Under the pieces are notes generated by a model that was not told the origin of the DNA, did not search any database, and saw only the letters and a program-made list of their open reading frames with translations. This document shows positions 1-13,371 of a stretch of DNA of 64,000 bases, piece after piece. A program made the translations under genes and the position numbers. The stretch comes from Proteles cristata cristata (lineage: Eukaryota > Chordata > Mammalia > Carnivora > Hyaenidae). Positions within the stretch are counted from its first letter, which is position 1. The number at the start of each line of letters is the position of its first letter. The stretch covers positions 1,105,001 to 1,169,000 of the forward strand of contig JAESUZ010005169.1 of NCBI GenBank assembly GCA_017311185.1. The letters are read 5' to 3'.

Positions 1-7
1 AAGACTC

Positions 8-205
8 ACAACGTGCTGTGAAGTCCATCAGTATCAAATTACTCTGCACAACAGTTCTATGAGGTAAGCACCGTTATTATGCTCATTTTATACGTGACAA
101 ATCTGAAGCACTGGGTTTAAAGTAACATGTCCCAGAGTGTATAGCGAGCTTGTTACAAGCTGTGCTTTGCAGGCAGACTCAGGATCCTAAGCCTGTACTG
201 TCAAC
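8..205 (-). repeat. MIR SINE fragment (antisense)
   Basis: This is an ancient tRNA-derived MIR in reverse orientation. The core reads as a short 'tctatgaggtaagcacc' block, a 'cattttatacgtgacaaatc' block (the antisense 'ttttacagatgaggaaac' core), then 'gcaggcagactcaggatcc', in the normal antisense MIR order. It is strongly diverged and its ends are uncertain. The short open frame over it (150-344) is not a gene. Confidence 0.6.
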
Positions 206-349
206 TATTACTTCTATTTCTCAGGGACAGTCTCTAGAGAGCCTGTGTGTTCATGCCAGAAAAAGGAGATCAGAGAGACCTACAAACTTCCACTCCCACA
301 GGAGGATAAACAATTGCAATATAAGAAAATGTTCAAATTGCTAAATATA

Positions 350-3300
350 TAGCTAGTAGGTGGATTGGAAGGTAAAAGGTTGTGATGCACAATGTTTGGT
401 TTAAAATCAATGTGATTGATTAAAAAACAAACAAACAAACAAAACTCTGCTTGAAACATGGGGACACTAGACCAGAGCCTGGTGTTTATATTGAATAAGC
501 ACCTTTATTCTTCTTATTCCTTCTCAGTTGATGTTTGGTTTCCTGCTCAATACATCCTAGAACTGTTTTCACCTATCTCTTGGTATCCTCTGTCTTCCTT
601 TAAATCATTCACAGAGGTGAAATTAATAATTCTATTGTTTGCCCATAACTGTACTCACTACTAACCATGATGCATGAAAAATAAATAGGCAACAGGTGCT
701 TAAGAAATTCACAAATTTTATGACTTATTTATAGGGAGAAAGCCTACAAAAGAAGACAATTGCATTATGGTATGAAAACTTGAGTGTGATATTATTCATA
801 AAGTCCATGATTGTTAGTGACCCAAACAACTTCTACTCCTGTCTCTAATATTGAGATACACTTCACTGGCTGAGGCTTAAGTACTCTAATTTGAACTGGT
901 TTGTCTCTAAGACCTCTTCCTGGTATACATACTTATGCCTTACAGTTTTGGTTAGATCTTAGAAGCCTCCATTCTTCAGTTATATTACTTACATAGCTTA
1001 TGGTAAGTAATGCTTAAATATTCTTGGCAAAGTGTTTGGTAGTCTTCAAAGAAATCTAGAGTATATGGTCTAGTACTTTATGACTGAAATTAATCTTTTC
1101 TAATTACTTACTTAAGTGAAAAGGGTTAGTTTTCTGCTTGACTCTTTAAAATGGTCTTTGTGCGGTCCATAGAACATATCATCCTTAGGAAGGAAGTTAA
1201 TGTATAATCCTTGGAAGTTGAAAGCTTATCTTCCTTAAAGTAAATGACATCATTGATAGTTGCCCGTTCTGAGTTCTGTGCTGTATCTTGCCTGTTTTAT
1301 TGCTCCTCCTTAAGTTCATATTTTATTCATTTCATTTTGCCTCTAAATGCCTTCCTCCTTGGTTTCTTTGCCTTGATTCCTGTTTCCTTCCTCTCTCAAG
1401 GCATATTTAACCAGATGTCTTTGAGCATTCTTAAGCCTTTGTTATTCCTTTGGCACTGCTCAAAGAAGAGCTTAAGCAGAAATTTGGTCTTTCATATTTT
1501 AATTGTCCATGCTCAAAAGACCTGCTGCCTTTCCCCATATATTTATTTTGTTTATATATAGATTATTTTTTTAATGCCTGATCTTGGATTCTGGAGTTTT
1601 AACATCATTGGTTTTAATTTGGAGAATCAACTACGTCAAGTGGTTACCTTCCACTGCATGAACATGACACATATTCACTACAACCATACCTATGCTTCAA
1701 GGATTAAAAGATAATTTTGCTCAGTTGGATTTATTTGGGATGACAGGAAATAAATGTTTGAAATTAAACTCCCAGCTCAAAACTATGAAATAAATCCCTG
1801 GAAATCACAATTATTAAGTATGTTTCAGCATAATTAACTATCTCAACCAGAGAGTGAAATCGATGTAGCCACTGAAAGATTCCCCAGTCTTTGGCAAGTG
1901 ATGCAAAATCATGACTTACCATTTCCAAAGAGAATTTAACACTAACGTTTGAATTTATAACCATGAAAATATGACTATAAGAGGAATTATAAATGCATTT
2001 TGTCAACTCTCTTGCATTCTAATTTATTGAAAGCATGTTTCTGTGTACTATGATGCTTTATCTGTCTAGACAAGGTACCCTCTACAATGTTACCCTAAAA
2101 AATTACTTTAAATATAGAATAGAGATATTTGTGATTTATTGCATTCCCTCTAGGAAAAAAAACCAGTTAATTAAAAAAGCTTCAGGTCACTATACATTTT
2201 AATTAATTTTTTGCTGTAATTTCAAATTGTTAAAAAGTCTAGAAGAAGATAGAAAATAAATATAGCTAGCAAGGAAGCTAGAGCTACTTTTAATTCTCCT
2301 GGTTTATTAAAACCTATTCAAGTCTTTGATGGTCTATGAAATCATGGTATTCTATCAATTATGATCTCAAAAGACTTCTGAAACATTTTTTAAGTGAGAA
2401 GTAAGTAAATTATGGGTTTGTCTTTTAAAATGTGTTTTATTATGTCATTACTTCAAATAATGTCAGTAACTCAGTACCAGTTTGAATGGTTATGGAACAT
2501 TTGTAATTCAAGGGGGTGTGATTATCATTGTATATTCTGGTATAAAAAAAGACTTTAGCCAGATTACTTTTTATCGGCTCATGAATTTAGATGCAGTTCT
2601 TTTAGTTCCATAATGCAGCTGTCTAGGGGTAGATATATGCAACTCTCCAGATTGGCTGCCATTGAAAACTTGTAGCCTGCAACTTGATAGTTCAGGGTAG
2701 GGAGGGATTGCTGGCTCTCATGGGGAAAACATTGAAACAAATAGCTACAACAATGACAAAAAATGAGATTTGGGTTAGCTGTTTCCCAGGTGATATTTTT
2801 GTTCTCCATCTATAAGTGTAATGAAGGGGGATAAAAAAGCAGCCCTCTTTGGGTTCATTTCTAATGCCAGTCTGTATATGATAAATGTTAATTTCTCCAA
2901 TCATCCAACAAATAAGGCCTCCTTTCCACTAAGAATCATTCACTTAAATGCCAAATTCATTCTTTCCAATTAATATGTTTTTATTAACCACATTTGCCAT
3001 CAGCAATTTTCAGCCCATCGGCTGATGAAGAATGATGCATTCTCCTTTCATTAATGCTCACTTAAGAAAATAATTCTTAATCTTCAAAGGCTGAGTAGGC
3101 ACACTGTATACTCTTAACAAAAGAAAAAAAACGATATACATGAGTGGGAAAAGACATTTATGCAGACTTGATCAAAACCTCTGAATGATGACAAGGCAGG
3201 ATGGGAGAAGACTCAGGTTCATATTTCTAACAGACACACCTATATCTGTTTATTATAGACAGTTTTCATTTAAGATTCTCAATGAGTGCTATAAAGTAGA

Positions 3301-4430
3301 TTAAGATAAAAAATATGAGAAATGTTGATACTGTAAACTTAGTGTCATAAGAAGACTCTAAATAAGACCAGCCCTTCATAAAAATAAGTTATCTAATCTG
3401 TAGTTTTACAGCCCTGAAATCCTCTTTCTGAGATTGCTTTGGCACCCTTTCCCCATTCTTTTCCCCTCTTGCAGAAATTAGTAACCTTGTGTTCTAATAC
3501 CAAGTGAAGGGTACCCAACTAAGCCCCGACTAATGGGAGAAGAAATCCAGGGTGGACAAGGCCTGGTATTTATCCTGAAATACACAGGAGTTTGCTGGGT
3601 AACAGTGCAACCACTGCCCCAAAAGTTAAAGGCCAACTGTTGAAGTCAAAGGAGAGAGCCTGGATATTGAAAAGGAAATAGAAACCAAGCAATTTATAAA
3701 GAGAAGAGCCAGTCCTAGTGATTATAGAGAATGGAAAACATTCTTTGGTTCAGTGAGTGGGGCCCATGAATCCAACTTGTAAAAGATTAATAGGAGAACA
3801 GGGTTTATTACATCTGCATATAGGAGATAAATAAACAAACAAATAAATAAATAAATAAAATGATTGAAAACCCAAAGAGGCCATTGACACAGAGAATTAT
3901 ATATCAGTTGAACAAAGTGTGGAAAAGGGAGAGACTGTAGGCAATAGATGGTAATAGTAGATTGATGATAAATAGGGAGTTCGGTAAAGTTCATCATGCA
4001 GATCGCATCATCTCAGGTGATGAAAGTTGTCTTCTGCTCATTCTTTTCCTGGAACAGGAGGAAAGGACACCTTTATGAATGGAAATTTTCTTTATGAAAT
4101 GTAAAGTAATGCCCTATTTTTAGGCACTTAGGAGGAGACTAAAGAGTTTTTCCTATGTCTGCTGTTTCTCAGTTACTTTCAGCTCAAATTAATCCTGTGT
4201 ATAAGTGGTATGATTTGAAGTGGCATATTCTGGTCCCCTTCATGCTTAAGCGTAAAGTGTTGTATATAAAATCAAGAGAATAATGCATGTTTGTAGGATT
4301 GCATAATTTTGGAAACAGACTATTTTGATTATTAAAACTCTGTTGGCTCATTATTCTTTTAATGATCATTAAGTAGGGATTCTGTTCAGAGTTATCAATT
4401 TGTTGTCTCATAAGACCCTTGATACAGGCC
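350..4430. other. Mostly unique AT-rich sequence, no gene seen
   Basis: I see no recognisable gene in this stretch. It holds an (ACAA)n run near 424-443, an (AAAT)n run near 3828-3860 and scattered A/T tracts. The open frames are short, on both strands, and lack splice or domain support. The longest, 1244-1561 on +, gives a hydrophobic T-rich translation typical of AT-rich chance ORFs. Confidence 0.6.
3828..3860. repeat. (AAAT)n/(ACAA) simple repeat
   Basis: A run of AAATAAATAAAT units is preceded by AAACAAAC units. It may be the tail of a lost retroposon, but no SINE body is attached to it. Confidence 0.8.
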
Positions 4431-4439
4431 CCGTGGAGC

Positions 4440-4560
4440 TGGTGGGATTAGTCCTCTTTTACATAAAAGAAAACGCAATTAACAGAGAAGTAACTTCTTA
4501 AAGGTTCACAGCTCACAGTGGTAAACATGTAACTTGAGTCCAAGTCCAAGTATTCTTTCT
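4440..4560 (-). repeat. MIR fragment (antisense)
   Basis: The order 'cctcttttacataaaaga', 'aagtaacttcttaaaggttc', 'cagctcacagtggtaaacat', 'gagtccaagtcc' matches the antisense MIR core: low-copy tail, then 'taacttgcccaaggtcacacagct', then the tRNA-like head. It is old and truncated at both ends. Confidence 0.55.
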
Positions 4561-4799
4561 CCAGGTGTGGGGCCTGCCAGGAGGGATAAGTAGAAGTACA
4601 GGAAAAGATAACCTCTTGAGGGGTGGGAATTCTTGGCCAAAACAAAATATAGCCACAGCAAATGTGTTTAGTTAAAATACAAATATAAATTATAAAAACA
4701 CATCATAAAGCCAATGTGTCCAAAAAAAGCCTTTAGTTTACTACATGCTCAATGTGTAGCAAATGTGTAACATGCCTTATAAAGCATACTTCTCAAAAA

Positions 4800-5644
4800 G
4801 CATACAGCTATCTCTGTCAGAATAGCCAATATCATAAATGCTGACAACATTGAATGCTGGAGAGGATATGGAGCCTCAGGAACTCTCATTCATTGCTGGT
4901 AGGAATGGAAAATGAAACTTTGGAAGACAGTATGGCAGTTTCTTACAAGCTAAACATACTCTTACTATATAATCCAGTAACTGGGTAATTTACTCAAAGG
5001 GCTTGAAAACTTATGTCCACCCAAAAACTTGCATATGTTAGTTTATAGTAGCTTTATTCATAATTGCCAAAACTTAGAGGTAATTAAGAGGCCCTTCAGT
5101 AGGTAAATGGATAAACTATGATACATCCAGACAATGGAATATTATTAAGCACTGAAATGAAATAAGTTATCAAGCCATGAAGACATGAAGGAAACTTAAA
5201 AACATGTTACAAAATGAAAGAAGCCAATCTGAAAGGCCACCTACAATTTACATGACATTCTGAAGAAAAATTATGGAGACAGTAAAATGATCAATGATTG
5301 CCAGATGTTGTGTGTGGAAGGTTGAATGGACAGAGCACAGATGATTTTTAGGGCACTGAAAATATTCTGTATGATACTGTAATAATAGATACATGTCATT
5401 ATATATTTGTTGAAATCCATAAAGTGTACAATGCCAAGAGTGAACTGTAATACAAACTATGGACTTTGGATAATTATGATGTGTCAATATATGCTTATCT
5501 TTGATAAAAAATGTACTATCTGGTAGGGGATAGGATAAAGGGAAGAGCTATGCATATGTGAGGGCAAGGAGTATATGGGAAATCTCAGTGCCTTCCTCTT
5601 AGTTTTGTTGTGAACTTAAAACTGCTTTTAAAAACATAAATTCT
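4800..5644 (+). mobile_element. Old L1 (L1M) 3' end: ORF2 C-terminus and 3' UTR
   Basis: This is a sense-strand fossil LINE-1. Near 4850-5170 lie the ORF2 C-terminal signatures: 'gctggagaggatatgga', 'gtagctttattcataattgc', 'acaatggaatattattaagc'. The 3' UTR follows, with 'ggactttggataattatgatg' spacing and a terminal block 'gtatatgggaaatctcagtg' to 'aaaactgctttta' typical of L1MA/L1MB ends. The reading frame is destroyed. A SINEC inserted into the A-rich tail at 5645. The subfamily is a judgement from memory of the consensus. Confidence 0.8.
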
Positions 5645-5893
5645 GGGGCACCTGGGTGGCTTATTCGGTTAAGCGTCCGACTTTCACTTGGGTCATGATC
5701 TCGTGGTTCATGGATTCAAGCCCCGTGTCGGGCTCTGTGCTGACTGCCAGCTCAGAGCCTGGAGCCTGTTTCAGTCTGTGACTCCCTCTCTCTCTGACCC
5801 TCCCCTGCTCACGCTGTCTCTCTCTCTCTCCTAGAAATAAATTAAAAATATTTAAAAATAAAAAAAATAAAAATAAATAAAAACATAAATTCT
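5631..5893 (+). mobile_element. SINEC (tRNA-Lys CAN-SINE), sense, with TSD
   Basis: The body spans 5645-5879 between direct repeats of 'aaaacataaattct' at 5631-5644 and 5880-5893 (14 bp, identical). The head is 'ggggcacctgggtggc', followed by a B-box region near 5715, a CT-rich stretch and an AATAAA-rich tail. The element landed in the A-rich end of the L1M just upstream. Identical TSDs and a near-complete body suggest carnivore- or felid-specific age. Confidence 0.96.
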
Positions 5894-8552
5894 AAAAATA
5901 CATATATACATCTCTGTAGATTTACCCACAAAGCATTCTGCTTGATTCTAAACTTGTTTCTAAGAGGATAGGTCAAGGAAATATGGGAATGTAGTTAAGA
6001 CCTGACATGGTACCTGCCTCCTAGGACAAGATAGCGATATAGGAAATGACCCAAACATTGAAACTAACTATAGTGACACATCTGGGTAAGAGAGGTCTAG
6101 TACTATCATGCATAAGATGAACGTGAAACATGGTTCAGCCAACATTTAGTTTTCTGGTCATGGAGAATGAAACTCCAGGGAGTAGCTTGGACTCAGGAGA
6201 CTGGGGATTATGCAGACATCTTCTTGGCTTATCTCCAAGCCACTAGGAAGAGCATATGAAAAAGTCTTCAGTCTAGCATGATGGGCAAAATAAGTCAGAA
6301 TAGCAAGTCTTCTTATCACTCAGTGATAGTAGTAGTAAATTTCCAGTGTTTGAAGCCATCTAGGATAACTGGCTGAGTAAATGTGTATCAAGGCTTACTG
6401 ACTTTCCTATAAAACTGTCAACCTTGGTGAAAAAAAGTGTCACTATTCCAGGAAACATGGGTTTTACCACCTATACAAGTTCACATATAAAATTGCCATC
6501 ATAATGCCAATGAAGATATGTCAATGAATTTTAAGTGAAACATTAAAGAACCATCATTAAAAAGGAATGGAATATAATTTATGTGAGAGAATAAAATATA
6601 TGTGTATGTGATTTTGTCTTAAACTTAAAAATCCTTTATAGTTGATCAGTTATATCTTAGATATGAAAGAGAGACCACATGAAGCCTTTTTGGACAAATG
6701 AGGAGAAGCAGAAAGATCCCTGGAAAACTGCCTTAAACAGCTTTAAGGAGCAGAGCTGATCTTTACTTGAGGGCATAGGTGAAAAAAACTAGAGGGTCTG
6801 GTAATTATGGGCAAGGAAACAAGATGAAAAAAGAGAATTCTAATTTTAGGCAGTAACAGAAGTGTATCTCCTAGAACAACAAAGGCAACTGTCCTGTTTT
6901 GTTCACACTTATGAAATATTTCAGTCTATGTCTATTTTTAGATCGCTACAGTATCATCATTTCACTATGTCTATTTTGGATCGCTACAGTATCGTCAGCC
7001 ATGTGTGATAGGGTTTGTGTCATAGCTGTAGAAAATTACCTTCTAATTGTTGATATTTATATTACTTATTCATTTATGTCTCAGATATTGAAACCAGACA
7101 CACCATGATGAACTGGACTTAACCATGACATTTACTTATATACTGTGATGCCAATGGATTTGTATACCACAACTCAAGCACATTGCCCTCCAATTTCCTC
7201 AGGATACTGAGAGCATATGATAAGCACCCCCAAAACAAGGGAAGAATAACATCAGGGTGTATTTTTCTCCTCTCTGTTTGTATTTTTAAGGAAGACACCA
7301 GAGAAAAGGTAAAGATCAACTGAAGAATATAATGGTAAAGTTTTAGACTGTACAGCATATTTTTAAAAAGAGTCCTTCAAAATGCCCCTGAAATGACCCC
7401 ACAAAGGTACCTAGCTCCTCTTATTTTATATAAAATGGAACTAGTAGAAACAGAGGATGTATTATGAATAATGAGGCTGAATTTTAATAAAAACCATGTC
7501 TTTACTAATCTAAATGTTCATTCCATCAAAATGAAAAGAATGTTAATCTAAGTGCTATTCTCCTGACACTTAGAAGCCTTGATTCATTCTATTAAGATTC
7601 CTCTCCACTCTTTCACTGCTCTAAGAAAATAGAGAAGCTATGTTTATTTTTTAAACAAATAGGTATTTTTTTCTGGATGCAGTCTGTATAGGAAATGTTC
7701 CAAAGTATTTATAAAACAGAAGGAAAGTTCCTAGTACAGTAGAGCATCCACATAGGCTACAATTGTATAATTTAGGCTCTTGACTAGTAAAATACTTTTC
7801 TCAGTTCAGTAAAAATAGTTATTGATTAAGAATTATATGCATACTATTTTGTTGAGTTCTGAACAATACAGTTTCCATCTTCAAAGAACATCAGCTCTAT
7901 CTGAGGAAAATAGACATTATAATAGAATCAGCTAAATTATCATATAAAACATGGTAAGAATAAATGTTATACGTTATTAGTTGTACACAGAAACAACCTA
8001 ATGTTTTCAGGGCTTAGGACAATCATGTAAATGAAGACCTATGTATCATGCATCTACGTATTTAGAAGTTTTAAGCATTTATAAGAAACTGAAAGGCTGA
8101 GTTTGAGTTTAGGACTCTCAAAGTCCCTGTTGCTTTGCCAAGGCTCAGAGAGAGCCTGCACCACCCCATCTTTAGTAGCAGCCTGCTCCTTTCCCTGTGC
8201 ACCTCTGGCCCTTGACTGTGCTGCAAGTGATACCTCTCCTGCAGGCATGTGGTTGCCTCAGTCCACATGTCCAGGAATGTAAGAAGATAACAGCTTCCTG
8301 GCTGAACTGGATGGTGAACTGGGCCCCAGAGATGGGTAGGATTTGAGATTTGTTGGGAAGAGGAAAAGTCCATTGTAAATAGGACAAAACAATAATCAAA
8401 GCTCTGGGGAAGAAAATTGTGTTAGATGTTGGAGTTGTAGTACTTAGAAGAACAAGGAGTTCATAGTAGGAAAGAGTAGCAATTAAGACAAAGATGCTTC
8501 TCCAATGATTCTGCCTGTAACTTCAGAATTATGTTAAAAACTTATTGGGATT
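5894..8552. other. Unique AT-rich sequence, no gene seen
   Basis: No gene or strong repeat is recognisable. It contains a two-copy tandem duplication (6926-6997) and a moderately GC-richer patch near 8090-8340 whose overlapping antisense frames show no domain. A possible old L1 trace near 6500-6700 was too weak to call. Confidence 0.5.
6926..6997. repeat. Two-copy 39-bp tandem duplication
   Basis: Two units containing 'gatcgctacagtatc' lie head to tail with a period of about 39 bp: 6926-6959 and 6965-6997. They differ at a few sites ('tttttagatcg' against 'ttttggatcg', 'atcatca' against 'atcgtca'). A 69-aa open frame runs through both but has no other sign of coding. Confidence 0.85.
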
Positions 8553-8775
8553 GGGGCGCCTGGGTGGCTTAGTCGGTTAAGCATCCGACTTTCGCTTAGG
8601 TCATGGTCTCGCGGTTCGTGGGTTCGAGACCCGCGTCGGGCTCTGTGCTGACTGCCAGCTCAGAGCCTGGAGCCTGTTTCAGATTCTATATCTCCCTCTC
8701 TCTCTGAGCCCCCCCCACACACTCATACTCTCTTTCTTCAGAAATAAATAAGACATTAAAAAAATTTTTTAAATA
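8553..8775 (+). mobile_element. SINEC, sense, young-looking
   Basis: The head 'ggggcgcctgggtggctt' is intact, and the B-box 'ggttcgtgggttcgagacc' is well preserved, as are the lysine-tRNA-like 5' half and 'gctcagagcctggagcctg'. The CT-rich region and an A-rich tail (ataaataagacattaaaa) follow. I could not find a convincing TSD. Confidence 0.95.
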
Positions 8776-9421
8776 AGATATGTCACAGTCTAATTCTAGA
8801 CTACATTTTCATCCTCATTGCTCATCCTATTATTTTTTCATACCCCACTCTGAACAAAGAATGTGACATTTGACTTAACAATGAAATTTAACACTTAAAT
8901 CTAGAAAAGCATAGCTATATATGATAATTAAACCTTTGGTTTGATACCTATCTGTCACATCAGTTTTGCTTACCATTCCTCACTTATGCAGATTTTGGCC
9001 TCCACATTTGAAGTTATCATGTTTCTTTCAGGTCAAATATATATATTCTGTGTACTGTATAGAAAATTCTTCCAAACTTTTACAGTTTATCTCAAATATT
9101 GGCCAATCATGGAAACTTTTATACTTTCCGTGGAAGAATAATGGATCCTGTTCTGTACTCTCATAGAAGTGTGTTTATATCGTATCATATATATATAAGT
9201 TATAACTATTGGATGGTAAATACAACAATGATAATATCTTATTTTGCATTTACCAAGGTATCTATCATAGTCCCTGATAGATTGTAAATATTCAGTTAAT
9301 AATAGGTTGATAAATAAGTATAAATAACTTTTTAATTTAATGTTGGTACAATAAGTAATGGGTATGGACCATCAAGTATATAAGTCTTCTGGAATATAAA
9401 AAGGTCATGGGGTACTTGCTT

Positions 9422-9669
9422 CTGAATCAAATTTCTTTTTTTTTTTATATGTTTTTATTTATTTCTAGGAGACAGAGAGACAGCGTGAGCAGGGGAGGGT
9501 CAGAGAGAGAGGGAGTCACAGACTCTGGAACAGGCTCCAGGCTCCGAGCTGGCAGCCAGCACAAAGCCCGACGCGGGGCTCGAACCCACGAACCGCAAGA
9601 TCATGACCTGAGCGAAAGTCGGACGCTTAACCGACTAAGCCACCCAGGCGCCCCTGAATCAAATTTCTT
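9422..9669 (-). mobile_element. SINEC, antisense, with perfect 16-bp TSD
   Basis: The body spans 9438-9653 between identical copies of 'ctgaatcaaatttctt' (9422-9437 and 9654-9669). The antisense head ends in 'gccacccaggcgcccc', and the B-box is seen in reverse at 9574-9592. An intact body and perfect TSD make this one of the youngest insertions in the window. The 94-aa frame at 9407-9691 is SINE read-through. Confidence 0.97.
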
Positions 9670-11890
9670 AAAATGCAAAGAAAATATTTAACCTCAGCCA
9701 AAAATATTCCTTATTCTGAGAACTTGGCCATAGTATAGTTTGGTTTGAAGGAGTTCTCATTGGAGTTTATGGTGCTTTCTCCAGTTTAAGTTCCATTTAT
9801 CACTAGATCCCACCTTATTTAAGGAAAACCACCAAAAAAACTGAATTTCTTCCTGTCACTTTATTACAAACTTCACAGAGCTTCAGCTCTGACAGGAAAC
9901 ATCAACAAGCTCTAGGAAGTGATTGGCACTTCCCATCAATCAGAGCTTGAGTACAAAGTGAAGGGGAGGTTCTCCTTTGTAGTGGATATACTAGAGAGAA
10001 AACATAGTTATCTCAGGAAAGTTTATCTGTAAATGGCATTCCTTAATACTGTGAATGCAAATGACTTCCGCCCATTATTCACTTTTTTTCTTCTGAATTT
10101 TAGTTTGCTCCATCAAAGATAATAAAATATTAAGTGGTGTACAGGTTTTAGACCAGAAGGCAATAATCCTGATAATGCTTTTGGTATGACTGTGTTCAGT
10201 GTGGCAGGATTATTTTAGGGTTAATTGGCCATTTTTCTGAATTGCTTATGAAAATTCAGGATAGGTGTGAAATACCACAATGTAGCAATTTGTATTTCCA
10301 ACTATTAGTTTTCATTAAGTTTTTCCAAATTTCTATTTTTTGATAATAAGGAATTGCCTTTTGTGCATTTATATTATTTTTTCTGTCTTTTCCTTTGGCT
10401 GGGATTAATATTTTCATAAAAGTAGTTAAATTTCCTTATTATGAGTCTTTAAAATTTTTAAGAAATAAACTGGGAATTTATTCTGATAATCCAGTGCAAA
10501 TTGTGTCCCTATACCACAGACGCATGCCAAAAAAATCCCATAACTGAAGATTCATTGAATAGAAATTTGAACTGACAAATCAGGGAGTGTCTGGATGTGT
10601 TTTTCACATTTTACTCCTCAACCAGATTTCTAGCATCATGGAAATAAGATGTATGAGACATAAAAGAGAGGAAAAATATTTTCTCTCCATTTGATCAGTT
10701 TTGAAGCAGAGTTAATGAATGATTAAATTCAGTTTCTGAGGTCAGATAGCTGGTTAAACCAAAGGTAAAATCAGGGTCTGGGTAAATTGCCTTCACCTCT
10801 GACCAGATTTCCATTTCGCGTTAAAGAAAATGTTTCTATTTCAGTAACCATTTTTAGAGAAACTTGTAATGAGCCCAGTGAAGTGACAGCCACAGTCCAG
10901 TTCCTTTTCACAAATACAAACCAATACGTTACCTGAAACACTGAGCTTTCAGAGATACAATAGCAGAGAAGTTGAGAAAATGTAGAGGCATAGAATCAGT
11001 CTGTCCTCACTACTAGACAAAGCTCTCAATGCCCATACCCATACAGAATCAGTCATTTCCACTTTCTATTCATGAGAAATAATATAAAACAAAGGCCTTT
11101 AATCTTATTTGGTCAATTCTACAGTATCCCTTGAGTTCCTGTCTGTGACTAACTGAGAAAACTCTTGGTAGAAATAAATTTTTTATTACTAAAACTGCTT
11201 TTGACCTCTAGACCCTTTCTGGCCTTCACTTCAGAATTGTGTGTGTGGCACATGAATGAAAATCAGAGGAAACTGCAAGGTCACCAGGCAATGACAGAAA
11301 ACAAAACAGTATCTGAGAGAAGAAAGATGCTAAAGCAAAAGCAGTTCTGCTCTCATTAGATAAACAGTCTCCCTCAGTTCCTCTCTTCCCCATTATAGTC
11401 ACTGACAAGCATTGCATCATCTCAGAGAGGAGAGAGATAAGCAACCAGGGAACAGGGAAAAACAAGTGTTTGGGGAAGATTTTAGTACCCGGCTGTGTGA
11501 TTTCTGGCCTTTGCAAATATGAACACAAGGTGTGTGCGAAAAAGGCTAGAAACGTGAATCTTTTGGGTACCAAAAATTCTTTATTTGAAAACAGACCCTA
11601 CAAGCCCTTTTACTTGTCCTATAAATTGATATTAACACAAGTACCTGGTATTCTGGTTTTAGTTAGAAGGTATAGAGATTTAGAATGAGCCTCATTCCCA
11701 CCCTCACACAAGAAAAAAGCTGAGCAAAGTGCAAAGTAACAGCATTTCTGAATCCTTTGGAGAATTCAGTGGCAGGGCACGTCACTAACCCTAAATCTAA
11801 GAAAGACAGGTGCCTCAGGAGAGACAGATCTTGAGTATTTGCTTACTAAATAGGGCAATTTAGCTAACAACTTTTAATGTATTGCTGAAG
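9670..11890. other. Unique AT-rich sequence, no gene seen
   Basis: No supported gene is present. A possible MIR trace lies at about 10690-10800 (antisense, 'gaggtcagatagctggttaa'). Antisense 11226-11573 gives a 115-aa frame with no recognisable domain or splice context, which I take as chance. Confidence 0.5.
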
Positions 11891-12955
11891 ACCGGGTGTG
11901 AGAGAGAGTGAGAGTATGAAGTCTCTGTGGATTAGATACACAGGGGTGTTTTGTTTCATTTTGAAGACTTTTCATTCCACATATCCAACCAGGAAGTCAC
12001 CAGGAGCACCAGGAAGAATCCTGAGATAGCTACCCTTGGGACTTGTGGGGTTGACTGGGGAAGAGGAACAGCAGCCACTGAAGAAACACTGCCTGGACCA
12101 TCATTCCTCTCTCTCCTAAAGGACAGAAGTCTCGAGATATTGGTAGAAACCTGCAAGAGCTGTAGAAGAGGAATGAGGGAAAAACTCCTCTCCTAGAGAG
12201 TGAACAAGGATATGTGTTAGCTTAGCTCCACAGGGTTGGAGGGGCAGGAAAACTTGTGAGAACCTCACCCTGACATAGTATTTGTCTAAGACCAGTGCTT
12301 AATCAGAACATTAGAGAACATTCCCCTTTCCCACACTTCTCTACCAGACTAACAAGCATAGAATAAAGACAGCAGTAAAATACAGTTGGGAGACATGCAG
12401 GCTGTCTCAGGGTCAAAGCACAAAGGAGAATACACAAAGCAAAGGTAGGGTTCAGACATAGAGAAAATAACCTTTGGGAATGCTTACAGCACCCGAAAAC
12501 ATAAGTAATTGCTAGAGAGATATAAAATCCACGGTCCCTGAGGGTAATAATAAGGCCAGCACAACTCAAACACAACCTAACTCGTGACTATATTAAAACA
12601 GACCCACACAACAAAAGATGCAGCACTAGGAAAGTCATGCTCATCTCCAAGCATTAGAAAAAGATTTACCTGAGTGTCTACTATCTTATATAAAATTTCT
12701 GACTTTCAATTTTAAAAAAATGTAATCCATAATGAAGCAGAAAATAAAAACAATCTCAGGAGACAAAATAATCACCAGAACTAAAATCAGATATGTCTCA
12801 GATGTTAAAATAATAAGACAGGCACATTTAAAGTAAATGTTATAAAAATGTTTTTAAAATGTTCTAATGCAGAAGGTAGATAACATACAACAGCAGGTGG
12901 GTGACTGAAGCAGAGAGTTGGAAACTTTAAAAAAGAATCAAATGACTGTGCTAAG

Positions 12956-13187
12956 AATGAAAACCATATTGAGGCACCTGGGTTCCTCAGTTAGTTGAGC
13001 ATCTAATTGTTGATTTCGGCTCAGGTCGTGATCTCACAGTTGGGGAATTCAAGCCTTGCACTGGGCTCTACGCTGACAGTGCGGAGCCTACTTGGGATTC
13101 CCTCTCGCCCTCTCTCTCTGTCCCTACCCCACTCATGTTCTTTCTTCTCTCAGGATAAATTAATAAACTTAAAATGAAGACCATATA
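12956..13187 (+). mobile_element. SINEC, sense, older copy inside L1M
   Basis: The body spans 12971-13172 and is flanked by imperfect 15-bp repeats ('aatgaaaaccatatt' and 'aatgaagaccatata'). The head is 'gaggcacctgggttcctcag', with several substitutions, and 'gacagtgcggagcct' replaces the younger 'gctcagagcctggagcc'. That substitution and the two TSD mismatches indicate an older SINEC subfamily. Confidence 0.92.
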
Positions 13188-13368
13188 ACAGAGACAAAGA
13201 ATGTTTGGTGGCTTTATCAGTAGATTCAACACAGCTAATGAAAGAACTAATGAATTTGAAGATGAGTCAGTATAAACTACCCAAACTGAAACATAGAAGT
13301 TGGTGGGGGAGAGTAAAAACAAAGAAATAGAAGAAATTATCCTAGAGTTGCAATTCAATATCAAATAG

Positions 13369-13371
<3 letters not shown>

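Noticed and set aside
5645..5720. tRNA-like gene on + (and in every SINEC head)
   Set aside because: The A- and B-box-like sequences belong to the tRNA-Lys-derived SINE head. The cloverleaf is not intact and a SINE tail follows.
11226..11573. 115-aa open frame on -
   Set aside because: It has no domain or splice support and overlaps two unrelated + frames. It is not distinguishable from chance.
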